A DNA stretch of 64,000 nt from positions 1,674,001 through 1,738,000 of the forward strand of contig NZ_VFOZ01000001.1 in the NCBI RefSeq assembly GCF_006716425.1, written 5' to 3'. Made by a program: the position numbers and the translations under genes. The DNA comes from Actinoallomurus bryophytorum (lineage in GTDB: Bacteria; Actinomycetota; Actinomycetes; Streptosporangiales; Streptosporangiaceae). This document shows, in pieces, positions 29,196 through 38,217 of this stretch. Position 1 is the stretch's first letter. The number at the start of each line of letters is the position of its first letter. Under the pieces are notes generated by a model that worked only from the letters and a program-made list of their open reading frames with translations, did no database searches and had not been told where the DNA came from.

Positions 29196-30140
29196 TCAGT
29201 CCAGAGTGAAGTAGTCGGGACCCGCGTACACGCCGGTCGTGAGCTTGCGACGCTGCATCAGCAGGTCGTTGAGGAGCGAGGACGCCCCGATCCGGAACCA
29301 CTCGGGCGTCAGCCAGTCCGGTCCGGCGGTCTCGTTGACCAGCACGAGGTACTTGATCGCGTCCTTGGTCGTACGGATACCGCCCGCTGCCTTGACGCCG
29401 ACCTGGCGGCCCGTACGGGCGCGGAAGTCGCGTACGGCCTCCAGCATCACCAGCGTGACCGGCGGCGTCGCGGCCGGGCTCATCTTGCCCGTGGAGGTCT
29501 TGATGAAGTCGGCCCCGGCCATCATGGCGAGCCAGGACGCCCGGCGTACGTTGTCGTAGGTGACCAGCTCGCCGGTCTCCAGGATGACCTTCAGATGCGC
29601 CTCGCCGCACTCGGCCTTGGTCGCGACGATCTCATCGTGGACCTTGTCGTAGTCGCCGGCCAGGAAGGCACCCCGGTCGATCACCATGTCGATCTCGGCC
29701 GCGCCGTCCTGGACGGCCTGCCGGGTGTCGGCGAGCTTGGCCTCCAGCGGCGAGCGCCCGGAGGGAAAGGCCGTCGCGACACTGGCCACCGCGACACCGC
29801 TGTCCCCGAGCGTGCGTACGGCCTCGGCGACGAGGTCGGAGTAGACGCAGATCGCGGCGACCTTGGGCACGCTCACGTCGCCCGGGTCGGGGTGCATTCC
29901 CTTCGCGCACAGTGCGCGTACCTTGCCCGGGGTGTCGGCGCCTTCGAGGGTCGTCAGGTCCACCATGGAGATGGCGAGGTCGATCGCCTCCGCCTTGGCC
30001 GACTTTTTGATCGACCGCGTGGCGAGGCGTGCGGCCCGCTCCTCGGCACCGACCTGGTCGACGCCCGGCAGGCCGTGCAGGAAGCGGCGCAGCTCGGCGC
30101 CGGTGAGAGTCTCCGTTGACACGCTCACAGCATCGCTCAT
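29196..30140 (-). CDS. deoC: Deoxyribose-phosphate aldolase
   Basis: Cleaves 2-deoxyribose-5-phosphate into acetaldehyde and glyceraldehyde-3-phosphate. The Schiff-base lysine region reads GADFIKTSTGK and a second conserved part is VGVKAAGGIRTTKDA. At 314 residues it is longer than bacterial DeoC (about 220-260), the extra length being N-terminal, as in many actinobacterial proteins. First gene of the deoC-ALDH-half-ALDH operon. Start ATG 30140 lies only 16 bp beyond the terminator of the upstream gene. Confidence 0.9.
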   Translation of the reverse strand: MSDAVSVSTETLTGAELRRFLHGLPGVDQVGAEERAARLATRSIKKSAKAEAIDLAISMVDLTTLEGADTPGKVRALCAKGMHPDPGDVSVPKVAAICVYSDLVAEAVRTLGDSGVAVASVATAFPSGRSPLEAKLADTRQAVQDGAAEIDMVIDRGAFLAGDYDKVHDEIVATKAECGEAHLKVILETGELVTYDNVRRASWLAMMAGADFIKTSTGKMSPAATPPVTLVMLEAVRDFRARTGRQVGVKAAGGIRTTKDAIKYLVLVNETAGPDWLTPEWFRIGASSLLNDLLMQRRKLTTGVYAGPDYFTLD

Positions 30141-30155
30141 GGGACGGCTGGGCAC

Positions 30156-30191
30156 AAAACAGGCCCGGTACGAGCGCACCGGGCCTGTTTT
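30156..30191 (-). terminator. Strong intrinsic terminator between beta-propeller gene and deoC
   Basis: Perfect 14-bp inverted repeat (30156-30169 with 30178-30191) with an 8-nt loop and a four-T run in minus-strand orientation. It lies 17 bp past the stop of the secreted protein gene and 16 bp before the deoC start, so the deoC mRNA must start inside or next to it. Confidence 0.8.
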
Positions 30192-30207
30192 GGCAGGTTG
30201 TGGGAAA

Positions 30208-31308
30208 TCAGCCGGTACGGAGGTACAGGCCGTTGCCGGTCGGGTCGTCCGGATCGCCCTCGGGGAAGGCGGTGCCGCCCGCCCAGACCGTCGAGGTCTG
30301 GTTCGCCAGCGTGGTGAGGTTGATGTCGTAGCCGGACGGACGCGGTGCGGTCACGTTGGTGACCGAACCACCGACGACGTGCGTGAGCTGCGGGTCCCAT
30401 CCGCCGCGCAGCAGCCAGACGCCGAGGCCGCCGTCACCGGTGATCTTGTTGAACGCGCCGTAGCCCTCGGGGAAGGTCATCGAGGACCACTTCTTGCCGT
30501 TCCAGTGCAGCAGGACCGGCTGGGTGCAGGTGCTGTCGCCGTCCTCGCCGCAGCTCCAGTCGACGCCACCGGACGCCCAGACGTTGCTCGCCGAAGGCGC
30601 GTATATGTCGTCGATCGCGCCCATGGCGTCCGCCTGGGGAAGGGTGAACTTCGGCGTGGCCGCGACCTTCCACGCCGAGCCGGTCCAGTGCATGACGGCC
30701 GGCTGGCCCTTGTAGGTGCCGCCCGCGTACACGTGGGTGCTGGAGACACCCGCGATCGAACGGGCCGAACCGGGGAGCGCGACCTTCTTCCAGCTCGAAC
30801 CGGTCCAGTGGAAGGAGGTCTTGGTCTGGTCGCCGCCGACCGCCCACACGTTGGAGGCGCTCAGGGCGCTGGCGTCCTGGATGTAGTAGTAGGCGGTGCT
30901 CATCGTGGACCGGGTCCACGACGTGCCGTTCCAACGGGCGGCGAACGTGCCGGGGTCGGTGGTGCCGAACGCCCAGACGCTCTTGCTCGACGACGCGGAC
31001 AGCGCGCTGATCTCACCCAGCGTGCTGCTCGGGCTCTTGACGGTGGTCCACTTCCCGCTCAGCAGGTGCTGGACGAGCGGGACGCTGTGGCCGCTCACAG
31101 CCTGGTAACCGGCCGCCCATGTGCTCCCGGTCGGAGCGACGGTGATCGCCTTGATCCCGTCCTCGCCCGGAAGGGTGTTGGTCTGCGCGACACCCCAGGT
31201 GGGTGCCTTGGGAGTCTTCGTCCGGGGCTCCGCCTGGGCGCCGCCCACCGTGGCGACCGCGGCCGCCGTGGCCACTGCCACGGCGAACGCCGTCCACGTT
31301 CTTCGCAT
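30208..31308 (-). CDS. Secreted beta-propeller-like repeat protein
   Basis: Exported 366-residue protein with a signal peptide (MRRTWTAFAVAVATAAAVA, cut near GAQA). The mature part consists of blades with the recurring motif S-x-S-N-V-W-A-x-G followed by H-W-x-G-x-x-W, each about 45-50 residues, a pattern of secreted actinobacterial propellers. Catalytic residues are not evident. ATG 31308 has AAGGAGG. It is the second of a tandem pair. Confidence 0.75.
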   Translation of the reverse strand: MRRTWTAFAVAVATAAAVATVGGAQAEPRTKTPKAPTWGVAQTNTLPGEDGIKAITVAPTGSTWAAGYQAVSGHSVPLVQHLLSGKWTTVKSPSSTLGEISALSASSSKSVWAFGTTDPGTFAARWNGTSWTRSTMSTAYYYIQDASALSASNVWAVGGDQTKTSFHWTGSSWKKVALPGSARSIAGVSSTHVYAGGTYKGQPAVMHWTGSAWKVAATPKFTLPQADAMGAIDDIYAPSASNVWASGGVDWSCGEDGDSTCTQPVLLHWNGKKWSSMTFPEGYGAFNKITGDGGLGVWLLRGGWDPQLTHVVGGSVTNVTAPRPSGYDINLTTLANQTSTVWAGGTAFPEGDPDDPTGNGLYLRTG

Positions 31309-31333
31309 CGTTGTCCTCCTTGGGGCCGATCTG

Positions 31334-32428
31334 TCAGCGGTACTGCTCGGCGATGGCATCCCACGACTCGTCATCGCCGGGCGCGGGTGCGACCTCTCCG
31401 ACGGCCAGCATGGTCGGGCCGCCCGGAACGTGGGCGACCTGCCGGATCTCGGGCGCCTCACGCCCGTCGACGGTCGGTACGGGCACGGTCGTGGTCTTGC
31501 CGCCCTTGGCCATGTGCACGAAGGACTTGTTGATGCTGGAGTACCAGATGCCGCCGTTGCCGTCCGCGGCCGCGCTCAGCGGGAAGTCTCCTTCGGGGCC
31601 GAGCTGCAGGCTCCAGGCCTGCCCGTCCCAGTGCATGAGCACGGGCCGGTTGTGCTCCCCGGAGCGGAGCTCCTCACCGCTGCCCCAGTAGAGCCGCCCG
31701 ACCGCCCAGACGTTGCTGGAGGAGATGGCGACGACGTCGTTGAAGTAGGAGAAGCCGTTCTCCCCTTCGGGGATCGGGACCTGCGGCAGGTCCGACATGG
31801 TCCAGGCCGTGCCGTCCCAGTGCATGGCGGTGGGCTGGTCGTTCCCGCCCACGGCCCAGATGTCATTCGCCGAGACCGCGCTGATCCTCCGCGCGCTCAT
31901 CGGCGTGTCGACGCTCTGCCAGGTGCTGCCGTCCCAGTGCAGGGCCTTGCCCTCGGCACCGTCGTCGGACCCGGCGTTCCCGACGGCCCAGGCGTTCTTC
32001 TGGCCCAGGACGGCGACGTCCGAGGTGAAGAAGTCGCCGATGGAGGCGGTCGTGAAGGAGGTGCCGTTCCAGTGCCACGCGGCGCTGGCTCCGTTGGCGG
32101 TCACGCCCATCACCCAGACGTTCTTCGGTGACGAGCCGCCGACGCTGAGGAACGAACCCGTGCTGCCGGGAACCGTGACCTCGTTCCAGGTGCTGCCGTT
32201 CCAGCGCACCAGAGCGCCTCCGCCGCCGCCGCCCTGCTGCGTCGACCCGACGGCCCACGCGTCGTTCGCACTCGTGGCGGTGACGTCGTAGAGGCCGAAG
32301 TCGTCGTAGCCGGTCTCGGGACTCACGTAGGTGACCCGCCAGCCGCTGCCTGCCGCGGCGCCTGCCGACGCCGAACCGGCGACGAGCATGGACACCGCAA
32401 GACCAGCGGTGATCAACGACTTTCGCAT
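31334..32428 (-). CDS. Secreted beta-propeller-like repeat protein (paralogue)
   Basis: 364 residues, exported (MRKSLITAGLAVSMLVAGS, cut near SAGA), with the same blade motifs such as SANDAWAVG and HWDGTAW. It is upstream of, and 25 bp from, its paralogue with a ribosome site GGAGGAC. Both are probably a tandem duplication. Function may be adhesion or matrix; unproven. Confidence 0.75.
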   Translation of the reverse strand: MRKSLITAGLAVSMLVAGSASAGAAAGSGWRVTYVSPETGYDDFGLYDVTATSANDAWAVGSTQQGGGGGGALVRWNGSTWNEVTVPGSTGSFLSVGGSSPKNVWVMGVTANGASAAWHWNGTSFTTASIGDFFTSDVAVLGQKNAWAVGNAGSDDGAEGKALHWDGSTWQSVDTPMSARRISAVSANDIWAVGGNDQPTAMHWDGTAWTMSDLPQVPIPEGENGFSYFNDVVAISSSNVWAVGRLYWGSGEELRSGEHNRPVLMHWDGQAWSLQLGPEGDFPLSAAADGNGGIWYSSINKSFVHMAKGGKTTTVPVPTVDGREAPEIRQVAHVPGGPTMLAVGEVAPAPGDDESWDAIAEQYR

Positions 32429-32447
32429 TCAGTGTCCTCCGTTGCCC

Positions 32448-32485
32448 GTTTCATGTACGCGCGAACATTGCGGCGTACATGAAAC
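32448..32485. promoter_or_regulatory. 13-bp perfect inverted repeat before the propeller gene
   Basis: Arms 32448-32460 and 32473-32485 are exact inverse copies, separated by 12 nt. The element begins 20 bp upstream of the ATG at 32428 and just beyond the ribosome site, so it may act as operator or as an mRNA hairpin. It is not followed by a T-run in either direction. Confidence 0.6.
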
Positions 32486-32613
32486 TGACGCGGTCATCGC
32501 GTGAACGGTTGGCAACGAAGTTGAGGATTCGGCACGAAATTTACTGATTTAAGGTTTACCGGAGCACTACGGAGCCGGTCGGTGACCTTCCGGATCCGTC
32601 CTCGCCGTACGGT

Positions 32614-34353
32614 CTAGTAGGGCGACGGGCCGCCGAACATCTCCCCGATTCGCGGAGCGATCGCGAGATCTCCGTCGATCTCCAGCCGGCCCTCGAGCAC
32701 GAGCGCGGGCGGCTGCGCCTCGCCGGCCACCAGCCTGAGAAAGTCCGCGACACCGCCGCGGATGCCGATGATCGCGTCCTCGGCCGCGCCCGGCCGTACC
32801 CGCGCCCGGTCCCCGGTGATCTCGATGGTCCACGGCGTCTCCACGCCCGCACGGCGGAGCCGGAACTCGATCTCACCCTTGAACCCCATGGCCGTCTCCG
32901 GGTCGAAGGCGCGGACCATGGCGGCGAAGAAGGCCCGCTGGGCGGCCGGCCCGAACCCGCGTTCGAGCTCGTCATCGGAGCGTGCGGAGACGAACCGCGC
33001 GAACGCGCGCCGCCCTTTCGCCCGCAGAGCCTGACGGCCGGCCGTCAGGAGATCGCCGAGTGTCCTGTCGCCGGTGGGCACGGTACGCCTGGCGTGGGCC
33101 AGTTCGGCGGCCTCGTCGATGCGGTACGGGGCCTGCCGCCGTGGCGGATCCCGGCGCGCCAGAGCCGCCTCGACCGCGGGCGCCAGCCGTTCCGCCTTTT
33201 CCCGCTCCTTCTCCTCCCGCCCCTCGGCGAACCGCGGGATGACCTGTTCGCCGAAGAGCTCCAGGCTCTCGCAGATGTGCTCGTGCTTGTTGGGCCCCGC
33301 CTGCAGCACAAAGATGATCTGATCGACCCCGACCGCCTCGTACCGCCGGACGAGCTCGGCGACCTGCGCCGGCGTACCGATCGCACCACGCAGCGACCCG
33401 GTCCCCCGCCGCGTGACGCGTACCCCGAGCGGGGCGTCGTCGGCACTGATGACCTCCCGGGAGAACCCCTGCGCCTCGCGATGGCTTACGAAGTCGTCCC
33501 AGACGCTCGTACGGCCGGGCTCATGGGGCGAGGTCCCGTAGTAGTGGGCGAGCGCGAACCCGAAGAAGTGCGCACCGTCGATGCCGCGCTCGATCGCCGT
33601 GGCCTCGTCCTCATGGCACATCATCGGCAGCACGACCGCGACGTTCGGATTCACCGCGAAGCCGGCGGGGACGCATTCTTCGGATGCCAGCAGGCGGTAG
33701 TACTCCTCCACCCAGACACCGGCGTCCTCCGGCTCGGTGAAGGAGAAGGACAACGCCCCGATCCCCTTGCGCCCCGCGAAGTGGATGGTCTCGCGCCGCG
33801 AGCAGGCCACCCAGAAGGGGGGATGCGGCTTCTGCAGGGATTTGGGGATCACGTTGCGGGGCGGCATCCGCAGATACTTCGAATCCCACCCGGCAAAGGG
33901 CTCTTCGACGAACATCCGGGCGAGCGCCTCCATGGCGTCCTCCCACATGGCACGCTTCTCTCCCCGCGGCACGCCGAACCCGCCGAGCTCGGCCATCGAA
34001 CTGGCCTCCCCGGTCCCGAGGTCGACCCGCCCGTCGGAGACGAGATCGAGCGTCGCCACCCGCTCCACCACCCGAGCCGGATGATTGACGGGCGGCGGAA
34101 CCTGAACGATCCCATGCCCGAGCCGGATGTTCCTGGTCCGCTGCGAGGCGGCGGCGAGGAAGACCTCGGGGGCACTGGAGTGCGAGTACTCCTCGAGGAA
34201 GTGGTGCTCGACCTCCCAGACGTAGTCGAACCCGACCCGATCGGCGATCTCCACCTGCTCGAGCGCGTCCCGGTAGAGCCGCCTCTCCGCCCCGTCCTCC
34301 CACGGCCGCGGCAACTGGTGCTCGTAGAAGATCCCAAAACGAATCCCAACCAC
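32614..34353 (-). CDS. LLM class flavin-dependent oxidoreductase with C-terminal SCP2-like domain; 5' end replaced by the integrated element
   Basis: 579 residues. Residues about 1-355 form a bacterial-luciferase-like F420/FMN monooxygenase fold (RFGIFYEHQLP, WEVEHHFLEEYSHSSAPEV, VNHPARVVERVATLD). After a charged helix (EEKEREKAERLAPA), residues about 440-579 resemble a sterol-carrier-protein-2-like fold, ending LVLEGRLEIDGDLAIAPRIGEMF. Start GTG 34353 belongs to the right side of the attL core, so promoter and first five codons derive from the mobile element; the remaining codons are chromosomal. The reading frame across the junction is intact. Confidence 0.82.
   Translation of the reverse strand: MVGIRFGIFYEHQLPRPWEDGAERRLYRDALEQVEIADRVGFDYVWEVEHHFLEEYSHSSAPEVFLAAASQRTRNIRLGHGIVQVPPPVNHPARVVERVATLDLVSDGRVDLGTGEASSMAELGGFGVPRGEKRAMWEDAMEALARMFVEEPFAGWDSKYLRMPPRNVIPKSLQKPHPPFWVACSRRETIHFAGRKGIGALSFSFTEPEDAGVWVEEYYRLLASEECVPAGFAVNPNVAVVLPMMCHEDEATAIERGIDGAHFFGFALAHYYGTSPHEPGRTSVWDDFVSHREAQGFSREVISADDAPLGVRVTRRGTGSLRGAIGTPAQVAELVRRYEAVGVDQIIFVLQAGPNKHEHICESLELFGEQVIPRFAEGREEKEREKAERLAPAVEAALARRDPPRRQAPYRIDEAAELAHARRTVPTGDRTLGDLLTAGRQALRAKGRRAFARFVSARSDDELERGFGPAAQRAFFAAMVRAFDPETAMGFKGEIEFRLRRAGVETPWTIEITGDRARVRPGAAEDAIIGIRGGVADFLRLVAGEAQPPALVLEGRLEIDGDLAIAPRIGEMFGGPSPY
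34316..34338. repeat. attL core (23 bp)
   Basis: Identical to 59290-59312 in direct orientation. It encodes the codons for FGIFYEHQ in the LLM gene. The bases immediately outside differ between the two copies, so the repeat ends are sharp. The real crossover dinucleotide of the serine integrase must lie within it. Confidence 0.8.
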
Positions 34354-34404
34354 CTCCGGCGCCGCGACCAGGCGAAATATCCTTTGACCTGGCCGTACCC
34401 GGCC

Positions 34405-34433
34405 AGCATCACCCGGATCGAAAACAGCGTCAA
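34405..34433 (-). promoter_or_regulatory. Replacement promoter for the LLM gene, carried by the element
   Basis: On the minus strand TTGACG (34433-34428), a 17-bp gap and GATGCT (34410-34405) resemble a housekeeping promoter with its start about 45 nt before GTG 34353. The same arrangement exists at the right end (59407-59379, TTGACG-17-GAGGCT). Confidence 0.5.
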
Positions 34434-34568
34434 CAGTCGCCGTCCACCTGTGGTCTGCGCCCCGCTGTGGTTCCCTCCTGGCCTTGAGCGGTCAGGGTTA
34501 CGAGGTGTCCACTCTGCGCGGTTACTGTGTGTGGGACGTTCGGTCGGAATGCGGAGGGGCTGCCCACG

Positions 34569-35315
34569 GTGCAGGGTGAAACGCGGGCTCACTACGACCG
34601 GCTTGCGGACACATATGACGAGAACTGGGCATACAGCCCTGAGTTCATCCGCTGGATGACCAAGTGCATCGTCGACCGGCTCAGCGTCGATACCGATGAC
34701 CGAGTGGCTGACATCGGATGTGGCACTGGACTGTACGCGCGAGGTCTCGCCGAGCGCGCGGGCCGAGTGGCGTGCGTCGATCCATCGGCGAAGATGCTGG
34801 AGCAGCTTCCCGCAGGAGATGCGTATTTCCCGGTGCAGGCGTCTGCGGAACAGATCGCATCCGGCGACGTTCGGCTGCCGTACGACCGGCTCGACGTAAT
34901 CCTGGTCAAGGAGGCCATCCATCACGTAGACGACCGCCAAGGCGTCCTGCACGGTCTTGCCGGGTTACTGGCGGACGGGGGCCGTCTGCTCGTCGTGATG
35001 CTCCCGGTCAGCATCGAGTATCCGCTTTTCGCCGACGCCCTGGCACTCTTTGAGCAGGTCCAACCAGATCCGGAGGACGTCGCGGCGGCCATGCGCAGGC
35101 ACGGCCTGCGGACCGAACTTACCTACGAGTCGTTTCCGCTTTCGTTCACCAAGACGAAGTACCTGGCGATGGTCCGTAGTCGATACATGTCGCTGTTGTC
35201 GAACTTCACCGATGAGCAGATAGAACGCGGGATCGAGCAAATCGATCAGCGCCACGAGGAGGAGCGCCTCAGCTTCCCGGATCGCTTCGCCTTCGTTCTT
35301 GGGACACGAGTATGA
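34569..35315 (+). CDS. SAM-dependent methyltransferase (class I, cargo operon gene 1)
   Basis: 248-residue soluble protein. Motif I reads VADIGCGTGLYARGL, followed by ACVDPSAKML (motif II acid), and VKEAIHHVDDRQGVLHGLAGLL typical of small-molecule methyltransferases; it lacks DNA methylase NPPY or DPPY motifs, so it is not a usual modification methylase. GTG 34569 has a GGAGGGG site 10 nt upstream. Its stop overlaps the NTPase start (ATGA), making it the first gene of a coupled operon. A role in modifying a signal or a protein in the conflict system is speculative. Confidence 0.82.
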   Translation: MQGETRAHYDRLADTYDENWAYSPEFIRWMTKCIVDRLSVDTDDRVADIGCGTGLYARGLAERAGRVACVDPSAKMLEQLPAGDAYFPVQASAEQIASGDVRLPYDRLDVILVKEAIHHVDDRQGVLHGLAGLLADGGRLLVVMLPVSIEYPLFADALALFEQVQPDPEDVAAAMRRHGLRTELTYESFPLSFTKTKYLAMVRSRYMSLLSNFTDEQIERGIEQIDQRHEEERLSFPDRFAFVLGTRV

Positions 35316-37942
35316 CCCCGGCACTGGACGAGCGGCTAAGCCGTCTGAAGACGGAGCTCGACGATCATTCCCGGATCGCCACCTACCTCGGCCTGGACTT
35401 CGAACGCCCCATCCGGTCCTTGGGGGACGGTTACCCGGAGAACGCGATCTCGTGGGTCGGGAAGATCACCGAGCGGATCCTCAAGCAGCTGTGGCGGCAT
35501 CATGATGTGCCCGGCGATCCTTCGGGGAAGTCACTCAGTGAGCTGATCAAGGGCTGTCGTACGTACATCTCCAGCGGCACGGTGCTCGACGCGCTGGGCG
35601 ACATCCAGCGGCTGCGGAACCGATCCGCGCACGACGGCTATGAGATCGCCGAAGAGGACGGCCTGACCGCCGTACGCCGGCTGCTCGATGTCCTGGTCTG
35701 GTTCGCTGGTACGGGCAGCGCCGCACTGACCGGCGATGTGCCCCGACTCGCACCGCTCGTGGCGAAGAAGGCCGAGTTTCTAGCGGGGCTCTATCTGACG
35801 CTGGGTTTCCGGCCGGCCAAGCGCTTCGAGTTGTCCGCACACACGGTCTACCAGTTGTTCAGTCGGGAGATCGGCCTGCGGACCGAGTACGTGGAGCTGC
35901 TGTTGACCCGGCGTATCGGGGAACTCCGTCAGGTGCTGGAGAGCACGGGCGGAGAACTGCTACAGACCCGGCTGCCCAAACTCACCCGATTCCTCGTCGT
36001 GGACGAGACAGACGCAGAGGCCGAAGCGTTCGAGGACTATCGGGTCGTCACCTACGACCGGTTCATGGACACCGTCGTGGACCTGGAAACCCATCTCGAC
36101 ACGGTGACCGAAGCGCATCCGGCGCTCGACGCCGTACCCGCGCAGGAGCGTCTCCCGCTCTCAGCAGATCTGCTGACCACGGACGAGCGCTCGAACGAGA
36201 TGACGCTGTCCCGCCTGGGCGACGCGATGAATCTGCTCTCCGAGGTGGCTTTGACAGGCGGGAATCTCCTGGTTGTCGGCCGCTCGGGCAGCGGGAAGAG
36301 CACGCTGCTCAAGCGTCTGGTCGCGGCCGGCCGCGAATCGAATGTACGGCGCTACCGCTTCTACTTCGATATGAGCCTCAAGCGCAAGGACGAGAGCTTC
36401 GAAGACTTCGTCATCCGTACGCTCGCCGACTGCATGGCGGTCGAGACATCACGGGTCTTCGACGTCTTTCACTACTTCGCCCGCTCCGGGTCGGTGGTGT
36501 GCGCGCTTGACGGCATTGACGAGGCCGTATCCGAGACCACCCTGACCGGGTTCCTGGACCTGTTCGCCGAACTGTCAGAGATTTTGTCTGCTGACTCCGC
36601 GGTCATCATGAGTTCCCGCGTGTCGTTCCTGGAAGATTCCCCCGAGGTACGCCGGTTGCTCGACGGATCGGCGCTGATGTCGGAGAAACTCGTCCAGCAC
36701 CTGCATGCCCAGGGCGTCGACCCCCTGAAGATCCCGCGGTTCTCGGTCCTGCGCATGCACGACATCGAACGCGGCGAGGGGGAAGCCGACAGCTCGCCGC
36801 TCGAACTGCGTCTGTCCGCCATGCTCGGCATGGCGGCGCCATTGCCTGAGCTGTTGTGGACTCACCTCGAACGGGTGACGGCCGCCGCGTCTCTCTCTGA
36901 GAAGTTCCCCGGTGTCGTCGAGTACTTCGGCGGCGCGGCGCTACAGGGCCACACCACATTCACGCTGATCGACGTGTTCAATGCCCTGGGCATCGACTGC
37001 TTCGAGGGTGATCAATTGACCTTCGAGGCGTTCAAGTTAGGGGCCTTGTTCCGGCCCGTTGACGACGGACGAATCGCGTTCCGTCACTCCGCTTATCAGG
37101 AACTGCTCAGCGCCGAACACCTCAGGCACGACCGCAGCGCCGCCGGTCGGCTGCTGTCGGAACAGACACGCGCGTTCCTGCACTATCGGTCCCGACACGA
37201 CAGCGGAGCCGAAGATTGCATCTTGGAAGCCGGAACGTATGTGGTCGGCCCGAGCCATCACCTGATGCTCAGGACCGTCGACAGGCCCGTACGCTTCGAC
37301 CGGCACGCGGTCACCGTGGGGCGCTACAAGCGGTTCCTCGCCGCCGTCGAACCCGAGGGATCCAGCCAGTGGGATCACCCGGAGATGCCGCCCGAGCAGA
37401 CCCATCAGCCCTGGCGGGACCGGCTGGCCATACCGGACTACTACGAGAACGCCGCTTACGAGGATCACCCGGCGGTCTGCGTCAACTGGTGGAACGCATA
37501 CGCGTTCGCACGCTTCGAGGGGAAACGCCTGCCCACCTCTTTGGAATGGGAGGCCGCCGCCCGCGGCCACGACGGACGCCTGTTCCCCTGGGGCGATGAC
37601 GTCGACCTGGACGCCGTCAACTGCGCCGACACCTGGAGCGGACGGCCACTGGTCACGTACGAGGTATGGAAGGAAGAACTCGACCGTGGCGGCCTTCGCG
37701 ATGCGACCCGCGTGCCCGTCGACGCGTACCCGCACAATACGTCGCCGTTTGGAATCCGCCAGATGGTCGGCAATATATGGGAGCTGACCTCCACCGTCAT
37801 CGAGGAGACCGGCGACATCGTGATGTGCGGCGGCTCCTACGACAACCCCTTCCGCGCCGTCCTCGCATCTTCCAAGGGGCTGTACCGCCGCCGGGGCGCC
37901 AGCAACGTCGTCGGCTTCCGCTGTGTGGAGGATCTCGGATGA
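35312..37942 (+). CDS. NACHT-type STAND NTPase with C-terminal formylglycine-generating-enzyme-like domain
   Basis: 876 residues in three parts. Residues about 1-150 form a helical domain with RLRNRSAHDGYEIAEEDG, similar to DUF4145/abortive-infection-like N-termini. A P-loop NTPase follows, with Walker A GRSGSGKS at about 323-330, Walker B VVCALDGIDEA at about 395-405 and a winged-helix end. The last 240 residues are an FGE-sulfatase/C-type-lectin fold (VTVGRYKRFLAA, RLPTSLEWEAAARGHDG, QMVGNIWELTS, CGGSYDNPFRAVLASSKG, GASNVVGFRC). The catalytic Cys pair of true FGE is absent, so this domain probably recognises a ligand. Overlaps both neighbours by 4 bp. Confidence 0.82.
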   Translation: MTPALDERLSRLKTELDDHSRIATYLGLDFERPIRSLGDGYPENAISWVGKITERILKQLWRHHDVPGDPSGKSLSELIKGCRTYISSGTVLDALGDIQRLRNRSAHDGYEIAEEDGLTAVRRLLDVLVWFAGTGSAALTGDVPRLAPLVAKKAEFLAGLYLTLGFRPAKRFELSAHTVYQLFSREIGLRTEYVELLLTRRIGELRQVLESTGGELLQTRLPKLTRFLVVDETDAEAEAFEDYRVVTYDRFMDTVVDLETHLDTVTEAHPALDAVPAQERLPLSADLLTTDERSNEMTLSRLGDAMNLLSEVALTGGNLLVVGRSGSGKSTLLKRLVAAGRESNVRRYRFYFDMSLKRKDESFEDFVIRTLADCMAVETSRVFDVFHYFARSGSVVCALDGIDEAVSETTLTGFLDLFAELSEILSADSAVIMSSRVSFLEDSPEVRRLLDGSALMSEKLVQHLHAQGVDPLKIPRFSVLRMHDIERGEGEADSSPLELRLSAMLGMAAPLPELLWTHLERVTAAASLSEKFPGVVEYFGGAALQGHTTFTLIDVFNALGIDCFEGDQLTFEAFKLGALFRPVDDGRIAFRHSAYQELLSAEHLRHDRSAAGRLLSEQTRAFLHYRSRHDSGAEDCILEAGTYVVGPSHHLMLRTVDRPVRFDRHAVTVGRYKRFLAAVEPEGSSQWDHPEMPPEQTHQPWRDRLAIPDYYENAAYEDHPAVCVNWWNAYAFARFEGKRLPTSLEWEAAARGHDGRLFPWGDDVDLDAVNCADTWSGRPLVTYEVWKEELDRGGLRDATRVPVDAYPHNTSPFGIRQMVGNIWELTSTVIEETGDIVMCGGSYDNPFRAVLASSKGLYRRRGASNVVGFRCVEDLG

Positions 37943-38217
37943 CCGGAGAATCCGCCCGCCCCCAGCAGCGTCTCGGCCGCATCGTCGAGCGACGCCCGTT
38001 CGGCAGCGGAAGCGTCGGACGCACAGGCGTCTACGTCGTCCGCGACGTCGATACCGGAGACGATTACACCTTCATGTATGCCGACATCGTCACCGAGGGT
38101 TTCCGGACCATCCGTACCGGAGAACGCGTACGCTTCATCACCGACCCCGAACGGCCCGGTGAGGCTACCTACATCGTGCGCCTCGACCTTCCCGAGGTGG
38201 AGGCCTACTACCGATGA
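37939..38217 (+). CDS. Small OB-fold-like (cold-shock-like) protein, cargo operon gene 3
   Basis: 92 residues, ATG overlapping the previous stop. The sequence LGRIVERRPFGSGSVGRTGVYVVRDVDTG and TFMYADIVTEGFRTIRTGERVRFI resembles the strand pattern of cold-shock/OB folds (GxIxxxxxxGxGxV, then V-R-F), without the RNP aromatic set being complete. It may bind nucleic acid or sit in the NTPase complex. It could equally be an unrelated small beta-barrel. Confidence 0.65.
   Translation: MTGESARPQQRLGRIVERRPFGSGSVGRTGVYVVRDVDTGDDYTFMYADIVTEGFRTIRTGERVRFITDPERPGEATYIVRLDLPEVEAYYR

Noticed and set aside
34569-35315. Methyltransferase as a restriction-modification enzyme
   Set aside because: Lacks DNA methylase catalytic motifs; motifs fit small-molecule or protein class I methyltransferases.
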